This document shows, piece by piece, positions 49,349 through 58,316 of a stretch of 64,000 nt of DNA. The notes beneath the pieces were generated by a model. The model made no database searches and was not told where the DNA came from. It saw only the letters and a program-made list of their open reading frames with translations. This DNA comes from Euzebya pacifica (GTDB lineage: Bacteria; Actinomycetota; Nitriliruptoria; Euzebyales; Euzebyaceae). The first letter of the stretch is position 1. The number at the start of each line of letters is the position of its first letter. The DNA lies in the NCBI RefSeq assembly GCF_003344865.1, contig NZ_CP031165.1, positions 1,803,910-1,867,909 on the forward strand, in the 5' to 3' direction. The position numbers and the translations under genes were made by a program.

Positions 49349-50614
49349 TCATGCAGCTTCCGCCGGTGGGTCTCGGCTGATCTCGACGCCGGTCTGGGTG
49401 GTCCAGGTGCGTTGTCCGGGTGGCCCGAGCAACCGGTAGTGACGTCTGGATTTCTGTCGGTGGTGGGTGGTGCAGAGCCAGGCGAGATCGGAGAGGCGGG
49501 TGTCCTTGGTGATGGCCCAGCCGGTGACGTGGTCGATCTCCAGGAGGTGGTCGGCGGTGCAGCCGGGGACTTCGCATTGGTAGCCGCGTGCTTCGAGGGC
49601 GGTGCGTTGGTGGGCGGTGACCTGTCGTCCGAGGTGGGCGACGGTCACATCATGTCCGTTGGTGATGACGTAGGTGATGTGGGCGTCGGGGATCTGCTCG
49701 CGCACTGCGGACAGGGCGACCGGTCCGATGCCGGCGATCTCGCAGGTCTCGCCGTCTTCCACCTCTCCGCGGACCAGTGCGGAGCCGTCGACGCGGATGA
49801 TGACCTTGGTCTGCCGACCCGTCCGTGGTCCCTTCGTCGCAGGGGTGGGGACGGGGGCATCGTCGTTGCTGGCCTGTTCACCGCCGGTGGTGGCGTGGCC
49901 CTCGAGGAGGTTGAGGAGGGCGTCGAACCGGTAGCAGGCATCGTCCTCGCGTTGACCGGCGGCGTGGGCGGCACGGAACACCGCGTCATGCTTACCACGC
50001 AGCGCCGCCTCGATCCGGGCACCCAGATCACCGGGGCCCTGGATGAACGCCTTCCATTCGCCGTCGGATTCGGTCCACGACCGGAACGCCCGCCGGGTCA
50101 GGTGCCGCCGTCGGGTTGTTTCGCGGTCGGGGTCGGCTGCGGTGCGGATGTCGCGGGCCTTCTTCCGCAGCTCCGGCAACGTCTGGCTGGTGGCGTCCCC
50201 GATCAGCTCGTCCGCCTTCTCCGGCGCATCGGCCACGGTTTCGGAGACCACGACGGCCTGGTGTGTCGACAGGGTCCCGTCGGTGACGGCCTTCTCGACG
50301 TCGGGCTGGTCCACGAGCTGCTCGGAGGTCTTCAACATCTTCTTGGCTGCCGCGGTGGAGGTGCCGGTGGCGGTAGCGATCAACGTCGCCGCATCCTTCG
50401 CGCCAGCGGTCTCGTGGGCGGACGTCTCGGCAGCGCGTCGGGCGGCCCGGGTCAACATGCCGTCGACCAGCCGGCCCGCACGACCCAGATCCACCACCAA
50501 CCCCGCCACATCACCATCGGGGATGGCGTCGGGGTCGAACCGGCTGGCGAGGGTGTGGAGGTGGGTGACCAGCTCGGTCACCTCACCTGCCTCCACCACC
50601 CCTGGTCCACCCAT
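49349..50614 (-). CDS. 13E12-type DUF222/HNH endonuclease-like protein
   Basis: A 421-residue protein with an N-terminal helical DUF222 domain (about residues 10-290) and a C-terminal HNH domain: CEVPGCTADHLLEIDHVTGW then the WLCTTHHRQKSRR segment with the metal-binding cysteines and histidines. This is the 13E12 repeat family, multi-copy in mycobacteria and other actinobacteria; the function is unresolved. A LexA-type SOS box lies 25 nt before the start. Alternative downstream GTG starts exist. It is flanked by repeat-rich DNA, so it may be mobile. Confidence 0.9.
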   Translation of the reverse strand: MGGPGVVEAGEVTELVTHLHTLASRFDPDAIPDGDVAGLVVDLGRAGRLVDGMLTRAARRAAETSAHETAGAKDAATLIATATGTSTAAAKKMLKTSEQLVDQPDVEKAVTDGTLSTHQAVVVSETVADAPEKADELIGDATSQTLPELRKKARDIRTAADPDRETTRRRHLTRRAFRSWTESDGEWKAFIQGPGDLGARIEAALRGKHDAVFRAAHAAGQREDDACYRFDALLNLLEGHATTGGEQASNDDAPVPTPATKGPRTGRQTKVIIRVDGSALVRGEVEDGETCEIAGIGPVALSAVREQIPDAHITYVITNGHDVTVAHLGRQVTAHQRTALEARGYQCEVPGCTADHLLEIDHVTGWAITKDTRLSDLAWLCTTHHRQKSRRHYRLLGPPGQRTWTTQTGVEISRDPPAEAA

Positions 50615-50638
50615 GTCCCGACCCCACTACTCGCTGTC

Positions 50639-50654
50639 TCGATCGTGTGTTCGA
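50639..50654. promoter_or_regulatory. probable LexA (SOS) box
   Basis: TCGATCGTGTGTTCGA matches the actinobacterial SOS box TCGAAC-N4-GTTCGA with one mismatch. It sits 25 nt upstream of the DUF222/HNH start. 13E12-family genes are among the known LexA targets in mycobacteria. Confidence 0.6.
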
Positions 50655-50898
50655 GTCTACCGCATCGAGGGTCTCGGATCGCGTGTTTCCCCAGCTCAGA
50701 TGCCATTTCGGACGAAATATCAGTGGTGATCATCTCCGCTTCGTGGCTGGTGTTGGACCGTGCCATCCACTGAGGGAGATGTATGAACCAAGGACCTTGT
50801 TGACCCTCTGCTCCGGGGAGGTCGTTGACACCTGCACACGGTGCGTGGACGCGGACGGCGGCGGAGGCCGGGTGTGCTGCGTCGAACCTGGCATCGGG

Positions 50899-50948
50899 CG
50901 ACGATTGTGGCGATGGGAGCACCAGTGCACCCATCGCCACAATCGTCG
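50899..50948. repeat. 50-bp long inverted repeat
   Basis: A perfect 19-bp stem, CGACGATTGTGGCGATGGG paired with CCCATCGCCACAATCGTCG, around a 12-nt loop that itself contains GCAC/GTGC. It is longer and less GC-pure than the terminators in this window and stands about 285 bp from the nearest gene start. Confidence 0.85.
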
Positions 50949-50970
50949 AGAAACGCCAATCGTGTCGAGC

Positions 50971-51102
50971 GGCACCCGGCCGGCACCCCCGCGGCACCCG
51001 GCCGGCACCCCCGCGGCACCCGGCCGGCACCCGGGCGGCGCGTGGCCGGCACCCCCGCCGCACCCGGCCGGCACCCGAGCGACACCCGGGCGGCGCGTGC
51101 CT
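50971..51102. repeat. 11-bp tandem repeat, about 12 units
   Basis: Units alternate between GGCACCCGGCC and GGCACCCCCGC, decaying toward the right end. The array stops 11 nt before the stop codon of the leftward dehydrogenase gene. The unit is close to one DNA helical turn. Confidence 0.8.
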
Positions 51103-51113
51103 CGCTGCCTGGG

Positions 51114-52076
51114 TCAGTAGCCGAGCGCCGGGTCGACGGGGCCGATCAGGGGGCGGTCCTCGCCCAGTCGCCGCACGTTGGCGGTCACCCGGGCGCTGAC
51201 CAGCGGCACCGCCATCGCCTCGGTGTTGGCGGTGTGCGGCGTGATGATCGCGTTGTCCAGCGTCCACAGGGGATGGTCGTCGGGCAACGGCTCGGGATCG
51301 GTCACGTCCAGGCCTGCCCCAGCGATCGTGCCCTCGCGCAACGCCGTGACCAGGTCGTCGGTGACGACGTGCTGGCCACGCGCGACGTTGACCAGCCAGG
51401 AATGGTCGGGCATCGCCGCCAGCGCTTCCTCGTCGATCACGCCCCTTGAATCCTCGGTCAGCGCCAACGCCAGCACCACCAGGTCAGCGCCGTCGAGCGC
51501 CTCGAGGGTCCGGTCGGGGGTCACGACGCGGGCGGCGCCGTCCAACGGCTCCCCGGACCGGCGCACGACGGTGACATCGGACTCGAACGGGCCGAGCAGC
51601 CGCAGGAAGGACTCGGTGATCCCGCCGCCCCCGAGGACCGTCACCCGCCGGCCGATCAGCGAGGTGCCCCACTGCGGACCCCACCCGCGGGCGGTGACCC
51701 GTCCGGGCAGGCCGCGCAGACCCGCCAGCGACAACGCCAGCGCGTGCTCGGCGACGGGGTCGGCGTAGACCCCCTTGCCGCACAGCCACGTCCGCCCGTC
51801 GTCGAACAGCCCGAGGGCGGCGAACTCCTCCACCCCGGCCCACAGCAGCTGCACGACCTCGATGTCGGGGTTGGCCGCGAGCACGTCGCTGACGCCAGCC
51901 GCGTCGTTGGGGTCGGTCCAGACGAGCATGCGTGCTTCCTCCGGCGCCACGACCTCACCACCCCCGGCGACGACGGCATCGAGGAGGTGCGGTCGCAGTC
52001 CCTCTGGCAGGACCGCAACCGGCACGGGGTTGGACGGCATGTCGGGCACGAGGTGCAGATCGGGCATGGCGACCAT
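51114..52076 (-). CDS. D-isomer-specific 2-hydroxyacid dehydrogenase
   Basis: A 320-residue NAD-dependent dehydrogenase of the D-2-hydroxyacid family, interconverting a 2-keto acid and a D-2-hydroxyacid. The Rossmann glycine motif is VLGGGGITESF. Catalytic residues are in LVNVARGQHVV (Arg), GAGLDVTDPEPLPDDHPLW (Glu region) and IITPHTAN (His). The catalytic lobe is short. The start is 52076, or the second ATG at 52067. It follows the CocE-like gene on the same strand by 25 nt and may be co-transcribed. The substrate is unknown. Confidence 0.9.
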   Translation of the reverse strand: MVAMPDLHLVPDMPSNPVPVAVLPEGLRPHLLDAVVAGGGEVVAPEEARMLVWTDPNDAAGVSDVLAANPDIEVVQLLWAGVEEFAALGLFDDGRTWLCGKGVYADPVAEHALALSLAGLRGLPGRVTARGWGPQWGTSLIGRRVTVLGGGGITESFLRLLGPFESDVTVVRRSGEPLDGAARVVTPDRTLEALDGADLVVLALALTEDSRGVIDEEALAAMPDHSWLVNVARGQHVVTDDLVTALREGTIAGAGLDVTDPEPLPDDHPLWTLDNAIITPHTANTEAMAVPLVSARVTANVRRLGEDRPLIGPVDPALGY

Positions 52077-52101
52077 CCTGCCCCGGCCCGAGGCAGAACC
52101 G

Positions 52102-55100
52102 TCAGGCCAACGGGTCGGTACGGCAGTGGTTGCGCTGCGACACGCCGCACGCCGGCTGGCCGGCCTGCCCGGCGTACACCTGGGGGACCGGGGCCGACAC
52201 CGCGACCGGCAGGACCAGCGCGGAGGGGAAGTCGGCGCCGGAGTGGATCGTGACCCGGGCCGGGGTCGGGTCCAGCTGGAAGCCCTCCAGCTGGGGAACG
52301 GCCGTGGGCGCCTCGACCCACATGCGCAGTCGCGAGCCCTCGCGGACGACGTGGCCGAACGGCAGGACCTCGACCCGGACCAGTGACGGTTCGGTCATCG
52401 ACAGCGGGGCCACGTCGGCCTCGCGGTGGGTGTGGACCGGCAGGAGCGCCGTCGACCGGGCACGGTCCAGCTGGCGCTGCGACGCTCGCAGCCAGCCCTG
52501 GTTGACGAAGACCTCGGTCCCGTCGGCCCTGACCTCGGTCAGGGTCACCTGCAGGTCCACGTTGGGGGCCGTCGCGGTCAGCCACAGGTCCGCGGACGCC
52601 GAGCCGAGCAACGCCACGTCCTCGGTGTAGGGCAGCGACGTGAAGGCCGCGAACGTCCCCGGGGGAGGGGAGTAGCGGTCCCACGTGGTCACGGTCTGGT
52701 AGTCGCTGCCCAGCGTGGTGCCGTCGGCGATGCCCTGGGTACCTGCAGCGTTGTGCAGCCAGCTCGTGCTGCCCGCGACCGTGGTGCCGCCGAGGCCACC
52801 ATCGGCTGAGAGCGGCTCGACGTGCGCGACGGCCTGATCGCCCCAGCCGTCGAGCTCGGTGACCCAGCGCGGCGCGGTGGTCTCGCCCTGCTCCCAGAAC
52901 ACGCTGACGGAGGGTTCGGCCAGGTAGTCCTCGAGGAGCGTGCCGTCGGCCAACACCTCGGGGGCGACCAGGTGGGCCTCGAGGAACCGGTCGAGCTCGG
53001 CCATCTGCGGCCCCTCCCGGTACGTGCCGTGGTCCCCGTTGGACAGCACCGCCCGGTACGGCACCCCCAGCTCGTCCAGGGTGGCCAGGAAGTGGGTGTT
53101 GCGGCTCATCAGCTGCTCGTCCTGCCACGACAGCGCCTGGTAGACGGGGACGTCGATGCGGTCGGCATGGGTGAGCGGCGAGCGCTCGGCGTGCAGCATG
53201 ACCTCGTGGGGGTGGGTCTCGGCCTGCAGCAGCGGGTTGTCCGGCGCGTTGGTGGCGTGGTGGCGCTGGTTGGCCAGGCACGTCGCGTCGCCGGCCAGCG
53301 ACTCGCCGGGGGCGGCCAGCACACCCGGGCCGGGCTGGGAGATGAAGGACCACAGCGCGGCGAAGGCGTAGTTGGTGATGCCGCCGGGGTTGGCGATGTC
53401 TCGGTACACGTCGGCGTAGTAGTGGCCGGGAGAGATGGCGGCCAGGTGCGGGGGCTGCGTCTCGGCAACGAACAGCTGCGTGATGCCGGGGTAGGACTTG
53501 CCGATCATGCCGACGCGGCCGGTCGACCACGGCTGCGCGGCGGCCCACTCCACGACCTCGTAGCCGTCGTGGGCCTCCGCGGGCTGGAAGAAGTCGAACG
53601 TGCCGCCCGAGCAGGAGGTCCCGCGGAGGTTCACCCCGAGCAGCGCGTAGCCGTCGGGCAGGTACCGCTCGGCATAGCCGGCGTCGGGGTCGGCCCCGGC
53701 GGCGTAGCCGTCGTAGGTGAACAACGTCGGATGCGGCTGGTCGTCGTCGGGCCGGACGACCTCGAACGCCAGCTCCACGCCATCGCGCATGGTCAGGTAG
53801 CCCCATTCGCGGACCGCGTCGACGCCACCGATCGTTTCAACGGATGTGCCGATGACCCGAGCGGTCGTGTCGTGGCCGAACGAGCGGGGCACGTCCGTCC
53901 ACGCCGTCGAGACCGGAACCCCATCGGGGCAGCCAGCGGTCGGACCCGCCGCCTCGCGGGTGGCCACGGCCAGGCCGCAGCGGTCGTCGGCGACCGGCAC
54001 GCGCAGGACCGAACGGGACAGGTCGACGGTGGCGGTGTAGCCCGTCCCGGCCGGCAGGGTCGCGCTGTCCGAACCGGACACGGTCAGCCGAAGGGTCGAC
54101 CCCTCGTCGAGCGTGACGTCGAAGGGGTAGGTGCGGATGCGGTACGGGGTCGGGTGCCCCGGCGTGACGGGGATCGGGTTGAGCAGGGACTCGCGGTGGA
54201 CCGCCGACAGGTAGCCGCGAACCAGCTGGCGGGTCTGCCCGGAGCTGCGGACCTCATCGAGGCGGACGGCGAAGTGCCCGTCGGGCCGGTCGAGGGCGAT
54301 CACCGCGTCCAGGTAGGCCTGGCCCGACAGGTGGCGCGACGGGGTGGGCAGGTCGACGCTCCACTCGCCGTCCTCGCCGAACGTCACCGTGCCCTCGCCC
54401 AGCGGCAGCTCGACCTCCGAGCCCATCCCGCGGAAGGAGTCCACGGCCCGCCAGGCGTTGTCCTCGTCCTGGACCTGCACCTCGGGCCACTCGGTGATAC
54501 CGGTGTCGAGGCCCATCAGCTCGTGGTCGAACCAGGCGTGGACCGTGTCGTACCAGTCATCGCGCGCGATCGGGTCGGCCGCGTCGTAGGGGTACTTGTG
54601 CGGCCACTGGCCGATGATCGCCCGACGGAAGGTGGGGATCTCGTCGAACCACCCGTCGAGGTTGATCGGGGAGACGGTGAAGTCCTGCAGGCCGGTGACC
54701 ATCAGCATCGACGCGGTGATGTCGTCGACACCGGCGCGGAACTCGCGCTCGGCCCAGTAGTCGGTCATGTCGCCGCGCGGGTCGGCGCCGTTGGCGAAGT
54801 TCTCGGGCTGGCAGGTGTGTCGCTCGAACCGGCGGGGCATGGCGCCGACGTCGCCGGGCACGTCCAGGTCGTACAGCTCGTAGGCGGTCGCCGACAGCAC
54901 TCCGTTGAGCGCCAGCGGCACCCCGTCGAAGTAGGCCACGTCGTACAGCCCGGCGATGCCGGCGACGCTGACCATGGTCTCGAGGCCACGCGGGTCCAGG
55001 ACGGCACCGGCGTGTTGGGTCTCGGCGTCGTAGGACTTGCCGTAGGACCCGACCTTCCCCGACGACCACGGCTGGTCGGCGAAGTGCTCGACGAGGGTGG

Positions 55101-55527
55101 CGAAGTCCTTGGCCTGATTGGGGCCGTCCTGCTCGCCGCAGCCCCCGGAGTTGCCGGTGCCGCGGAGGTCCGACAGCACGACGGTGTAGCCCTTGGGGGT
55201 GAAGAACTCCACGAGGTCCAGCGAGCGGGTGTCGTCGCCCAGCAGCAGGCCGTTGTAGTACGGCGAGTGCACGAGGATGACCGGCGTGGCGACCCCGCCG
55301 GTGTCGGGCCGGTACACGCGGGTGTGGAGCACGACGCCGTCGTGCGCCTCGACCTCCACGACCTCTGGCGTGGTGACGACGTCGTACTGGTCGACCGACA
55401 GGCCCGCGGGGGCGAACACCAGGGCACCGTCCCCCGACGGCTGCGCGGCGGCAGGCAGCACCGACAGGAGGAGGACGAGACAGGAGAGGAGGACGGTCGA
55501 TCGACGCATGTCGTGGGTGTTCGACAC
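52102..55527 (-). CDS. secreted tandem CocE/Xaa-Pro dipeptidyl-peptidase (S15) hydrolase
   Basis: A 1141-residue exported protein with two complete alpha/beta-hydrolase halves. A signal peptide follows the GTG start (MRRSTVLLSCLVLLLSVLPA, cut near AAAQ). Half 1 has the nucleophile block GKSYDAE (Ser165) and a jelly-roll-like part to about 530; half 2 has GMIGKSYPGITQ (Ser678), DRGDHG-like NGDHGTYREG and a C-terminal PepX_C beta-sandwich (about 900-1110). S15/CocE enzymes cleave Xaa-Pro dipeptides or esters. Half 1 lacks the usual Gly after Ser-Tyr-x, so one site may be weak. AAGGAG lies 12 nt upstream. It diverges from obg. Confidence 0.88.
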   Translation of the reverse strand: MSNTHDMRRSTVLLSCLVLLLSVLPAAAQPSGDGALVFAPAGLSVDQYDVVTTPEVVEVEAHDGVVLHTRVYRPDTGGVATPVILVHSPYYNGLLLGDDTRSLDLVEFFTPKGYTVVLSDLRGTGNSGGCGEQDGPNQAKDFATLVEHFADQPWSSGKVGSYGKSYDAETQHAGAVLDPRGLETMVSVAGIAGLYDVAYFDGVPLALNGVLSATAYELYDLDVPGDVGAMPRRFERHTCQPENFANGADPRGDMTDYWAEREFRAGVDDITASMLMVTGLQDFTVSPINLDGWFDEIPTFRRAIIGQWPHKYPYDAADPIARDDWYDTVHAWFDHELMGLDTGITEWPEVQVQDEDNAWRAVDSFRGMGSEVELPLGEGTVTFGEDGEWSVDLPTPSRHLSGQAYLDAVIALDRPDGHFAVRLDEVRSSGQTRQLVRGYLSAVHRESLLNPIPVTPGHPTPYRIRTYPFDVTLDEGSTLRLTVSGSDSATLPAGTGYTATVDLSRSVLRVPVADDRCGLAVATREAAGPTAGCPDGVPVSTAWTDVPRSFGHDTTARVIGTSVETIGGVDAVREWGYLTMRDGVELAFEVVRPDDDQPHPTLFTYDGYAAGADPDAGYAERYLPDGYALLGVNLRGTSCSGGTFDFFQPAEAHDGYEVVEWAAAQPWSTGRVGMIGKSYPGITQLFVAETQPPHLAAISPGHYYADVYRDIANPGGITNYAFAALWSFISQPGPGVLAAPGESLAGDATCLANQRHHATNAPDNPLLQAETHPHEVMLHAERSPLTHADRIDVPVYQALSWQDEQLMSRNTHFLATLDELGVPYRAVLSNGDHGTYREGPQMAELDRFLEAHLVAPEVLADGTLLEDYLAEPSVSVFWEQGETTAPRWVTELDGWGDQAVAHVEPLSADGGLGGTTVAGSTSWLHNAAGTQGIADGTTLGSDYQTVTTWDRYSPPPGTFAAFTSLPYTEDVALLGSASADLWLTATAPNVDLQVTLTEVRADGTEVFVNQGWLRASQRQLDRARSTALLPVHTHREADVAPLSMTEPSLVRVEVLPFGHVVREGSRLRMWVEAPTAVPQLEGFQLDPTPARVTIHSGADFPSALVLPVAVSAPVPQVYAGQAGQPACGVSQRNHCRTDPLA

Positions 55528-55606
55528 GCGGGCCCCGAACTCCTTGCCGCCGCGGCCGTGGCGATCGATACCGTGCCGGCCGAGGGGTGCGCACCGTCAC
55601 CCCGGC

Positions 55607-55622
55607 TACGCTCGGCAGTGCC
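55607..55622 (+). promoter_or_regulatory. -10 element upstream of obg
   Basis: TACGCT (55607-55612) lies 10 nt before the ATG at 55623 with no Shine-Dalgarno sequence. A GGGGTG/CACCCC inverted repeat (55584-55603) lies just upstream. The leader is very short or absent. Confidence 0.45.
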
Positions 55623-57143
55623 ATGTTCACCGACCTCGTCAAGATCAACGTTCGCGGCGGCAAGGGTGGTGACGGTGTCACCTCCTTCCGACGCCAGCCC
55701 TACGAGCCCAAGGGGCCGCCCGAAGGCGGCGACGGCGGCGACGGGGGTGACGTCGTGCTGGTCGCCGACGAGGGCCTGTCGACCCTGATCGACTTCCACT
55801 TCCGTCCGCACCGCAAGGCCGGCAACGGCGTCAACGGGTCCGGTGACCTGCGGCACGGCGCTCGCGGCGACGACGAGGTGCTCGCGGTCCCCGTCGGCAC
55901 CGTCGTCAGCGACGCCGAGACCGGTGAGGTCATCGGCGACATGGTCCACGACGGCCAGCGCCTGCTGATCGCCGAGGGCGGACGCGGCGGCCGGGGCAAC
56001 GCGGCCTTCCGGACCCGCCAGCGGCGCGCACCGCGGTTCCACGAGTTCGGTGCCGAGGGCGACGAGCAGTGGGTGCAGCTGGAGCTGAAGCTGATCGCCG
56101 ACGTGGCGCTGGTGGGCTTCCCCAACGGCGGCAAGTCCTCCCTGATCTCTCGCCTGTCGGCCGCCAAGCCGAAGATCGCGGACTACCCCTTCACGACCCT
56201 CCAGCCCAACCTGGGTGTGGTCACCGTCAACGACGAGTCGTTCGTCATCGCCGACGTCCCCGGCCTGATCGAGGGTGCCGCCGACGGCAAGGGCCTGGGC
56301 CACGAGTTCCTCCGCCACGTCGAACGGGCCGGTGCGCTGGTCCACGTGCTCGACTGCGCCTCGGGGTACGCCGCCGAGGTCGTCCGGCCGGGCACCGACG
56401 ACATCCCGGCGCGCCGCTACGAGCAGCGCAACCCCATCGACGACCTCCACCAAGTCCTCGACGAGCTCCGCTCCTACATGCCCGAGATGCTCGACCGCCC
56501 GGCGATCGTCTGGCTCAACAAGGTCGACGTCGACCCGGACATGGCCGAGCTGGTCAAGCCGGAGCTGGAGAAGGAGGGCTGGGAGGTCCTCATGGGCAGC
56601 CCGGTGACCGGGCAGGGCCTGGACCCGCTGCGTTACCGGCTGGCCGACCTCGTCCGCCAGGCTCGCGCCGAACGTGCCGACCCCGACCACCCCGACCCGG
56701 TCGAACGACCCGTCCTGCGCCCCCGCCAGGTCCGCAACGAGAAGGACTTCACGATCGAGCGGGTCGCCCTCGGCGGCGACGAGTACGGCTGGCGCGTCCA
56801 CTCCGACCGCCTCGAGCGCTGGGTCGCCCAGCTCGACCTCGGCAACGAGGACGCCGTGGACTACCTGCAGGGTCGCCTCAAGCGGGCGGGCCTGGAGACG
56901 GCGCTGGCCGAGGCGGGTGCCCACCCCGGCGACGACGTCGAGCTCGGCGGGGCGGTCTTCGTCTTCCAGCCCGAGGACTGGGCCGGCGACGATGACGACT
57001 GGGACGACTGGGACGGCAACGACGACCGAGGACAGGACTGGGAGGTCGACGAGACCCCGATCGAGATCGACCTCGCCGACGAACCCGACGACGACCCCTA
57101 CGAGGACGACGAGGACGACAAGGACGACGAGGGCGATGGCTGA
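55623..57143 (+). CDS. obg: Obg-family GTPase
   Basis: A 506-residue essential GTPase acting in 50S assembly and stress control. In order: the glycine-rich Obg fold (residues 1-~158; VRGGKGGDGVTSF, PEGGDGGDGGDVVLVADEGL), the G domain with GFPNGGKSS (P-loop), DVPGLIEGA and WLNKVD, then the OCT domain (about 370-450; FTIERVALGGDEYGWRVH). It ends in a long Asp/Glu tail of ~50 residues. proB begins inside its last codons. In most actinobacteria it follows rpmA; here rpmA is about 21 kb away. Confidence 0.97.
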   Translation: MFTDLVKINVRGGKGGDGVTSFRRQPYEPKGPPEGGDGGDGGDVVLVADEGLSTLIDFHFRPHRKAGNGVNGSGDLRHGARGDDEVLAVPVGTVVSDAETGEVIGDMVHDGQRLLIAEGGRGGRGNAAFRTRQRRAPRFHEFGAEGDEQWVQLELKLIADVALVGFPNGGKSSLISRLSAAKPKIADYPFTTLQPNLGVVTVNDESFVIADVPGLIEGAADGKGLGHEFLRHVERAGALVHVLDCASGYAAEVVRPGTDDIPARRYEQRNPIDDLHQVLDELRSYMPEMLDRPAIVWLNKVDVDPDMAELVKPELEKEGWEVLMGSPVTGQGLDPLRYRLADLVRQARAERADPDHPDPVERPVLRPRQVRNEKDFTIERVALGGDEYGWRVHSDRLERWVAQLDLGNEDAVDYLQGRLKRAGLETALAEAGAHPGDDVELGGAVFVFQPEDWAGDDDDWDDWDGNDDRGQDWEVDETPIEIDLADEPDDDPYEDDEDDKDDEGDG

Positions 57144-58254
57144 CCGGCGCTACGACCCTGCCCGACGGGTCGTGGTGAAGGTGGGTTCGTCCACCCTCAC
57201 CGCCGAGGACGGCGGGCTGGACCGCCAGTGGGTGGACGACCTGTGCACCCAGCTCGCCGCACTGCGGGCCGACGGGGTCGAGGTCGTGCTGGTCTCCTCC
57301 GGGGCCGTGGCCGCCGGCCTCCGTCCGCTGGGACTGACGCAGCGGCCGACCGACCTCGGCCGGCTCCAGGCCGCCGCAAGCGTGGGGCAGGGCGAGCTCG
57401 TGCACGCCTACGCCGCCGCGCTCCGCCGGCACGGGTTCGTCGCCGGTCAGGTGCTGCTCGTCCCCGACGACCTCGTCACCCGTGACCGCTACCTCAACGC
57501 CCGGACGACCTTCAGCGAGCTGCTGGCGATGGGTGCGCTGCCGATCGTCAACGAGAACGACACCGTCGCCACCGAGGAGCTGCGGTTCGGTGACAACGAC
57601 CGCCTCGCCGCGCTCGTCGCCTCCATGCTCGGCGTGGACCTGCTGATGCTCCTCTCCGACGTCGAGGGACTGCACGACGGCCAGCCCAGCGCCGGTGCAC
57701 CGGTCATCAACGAGGTCCACGACCTGTCGACCCTCGACGACCGCCATCGCGGTGGAACGGGCTCGGCGGTCGGTTCCGGCGGCATGGCCAGCAAGCTCGA
57801 CGCTGCCCGGGTCGCCACCTTCAGCGGGGTGTCGTGCGTGATCGCCCGGGGCCGACGGCCCGACGTGGTCCTCGACGTGGCCCGCGGCGAGCAGGTCGGG
57901 ACGTGGTTCCCGCCGGCCCGCAAGCGCCCGGACTCCCGTCGGCTGTGGCTGGCCTTCGCCCATCAGCCCGCCGGCAGGTTGCACGTCGATGCCGGTGCGG
58001 TGCGGGCCCTCGCCCAGCGCGGCTCGTCGTTGCTGGCGATCGGTGTGACCGCCGTCGACGGCACGTTCGAGCGAGGTGACGCCATCGACGTGGTCGGCCC
58101 CGACGGCCACCCGGTCGCCCGTGGCATCGTCGCCTACGACGCCGCGGAGGTCACCGCCATGCGCGGGCGCTCGACCGAGCAGCTGACCGACGAGCAGGGG
58201 GACGCGTTCGCCGCCCCGATCGTGCACCGCGACGCCATGGTCGTCACCGCGTGA
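57136..58254 (+). CDS. proB: glutamate 5-kinase
   Basis: A 372-residue enzyme of proline synthesis, phosphorylating glutamate. The amino-acid kinase domain shows VVVKVGSSTLT, LVSSGAVAAGLRPLGL and PIVNENDTVATEELRFGDND. A C-terminal PUA domain (about residues 280-365) contains AGRLHVDAGAVRAL and SSLLAIGVTAVDG. The ATG at 57136 overlaps the end of obg by 8 nt, the usual obg-proB coupling. proA, the normal next gene, is not downstream; a subtilase gene is. Confidence 0.96.
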   Translation: MADRRYDPARRVVVKVGSSTLTAEDGGLDRQWVDDLCTQLAALRADGVEVVLVSSGAVAAGLRPLGLTQRPTDLGRLQAAASVGQGELVHAYAAALRRHGFVAGQVLLVPDDLVTRDRYLNARTTFSELLAMGALPIVNENDTVATEELRFGDNDRLAALVASMLGVDLLMLLSDVEGLHDGQPSAGAPVINEVHDLSTLDDRHRGGTGSAVGSGGMASKLDAARVATFSGVSCVIARGRRPDVVLDVARGEQVGTWFPPARKRPDSRRLWLAFAHQPAGRLHVDAGAVRALAQRGSSLLAIGVTAVDGTFERGDAIDVVGPDGHPVARGIVAYDAAEVTAMRGRSTEQLTDEQGDAFAAPIVHRDAMVVTA

Positions 58255-58316
58255 CCCGAGCGGGGGTGGACGGGACGCGGCGAACCCGACGTGAACCTGC
58301 GACGCTGGAGTCCACG

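Larger units (their letters stand above)
50615..51113. other. repeat-rich intergenic region without a supported gene
   Basis: 499 bp between the DUF222/HNH gene and the dehydrogenase gene. It holds the SOS box, a less GC-rich stretch (about 50690-50800), a 19-bp inverted repeat and an 11-bp tandem repeat. Open frames exist but are low-complexity or cut across the repeats. Confidence 0.6.

Noticed and set aside
50647-51120. 157-residue frame with a few cysteines (CTRCVD) in the repeat-rich gap
   Set aside because: It runs through the inverted repeat and the 11-bp array, has no Shine-Dalgarno sequence and ends in repeat-derived Pro/Gly/Ala sequence.
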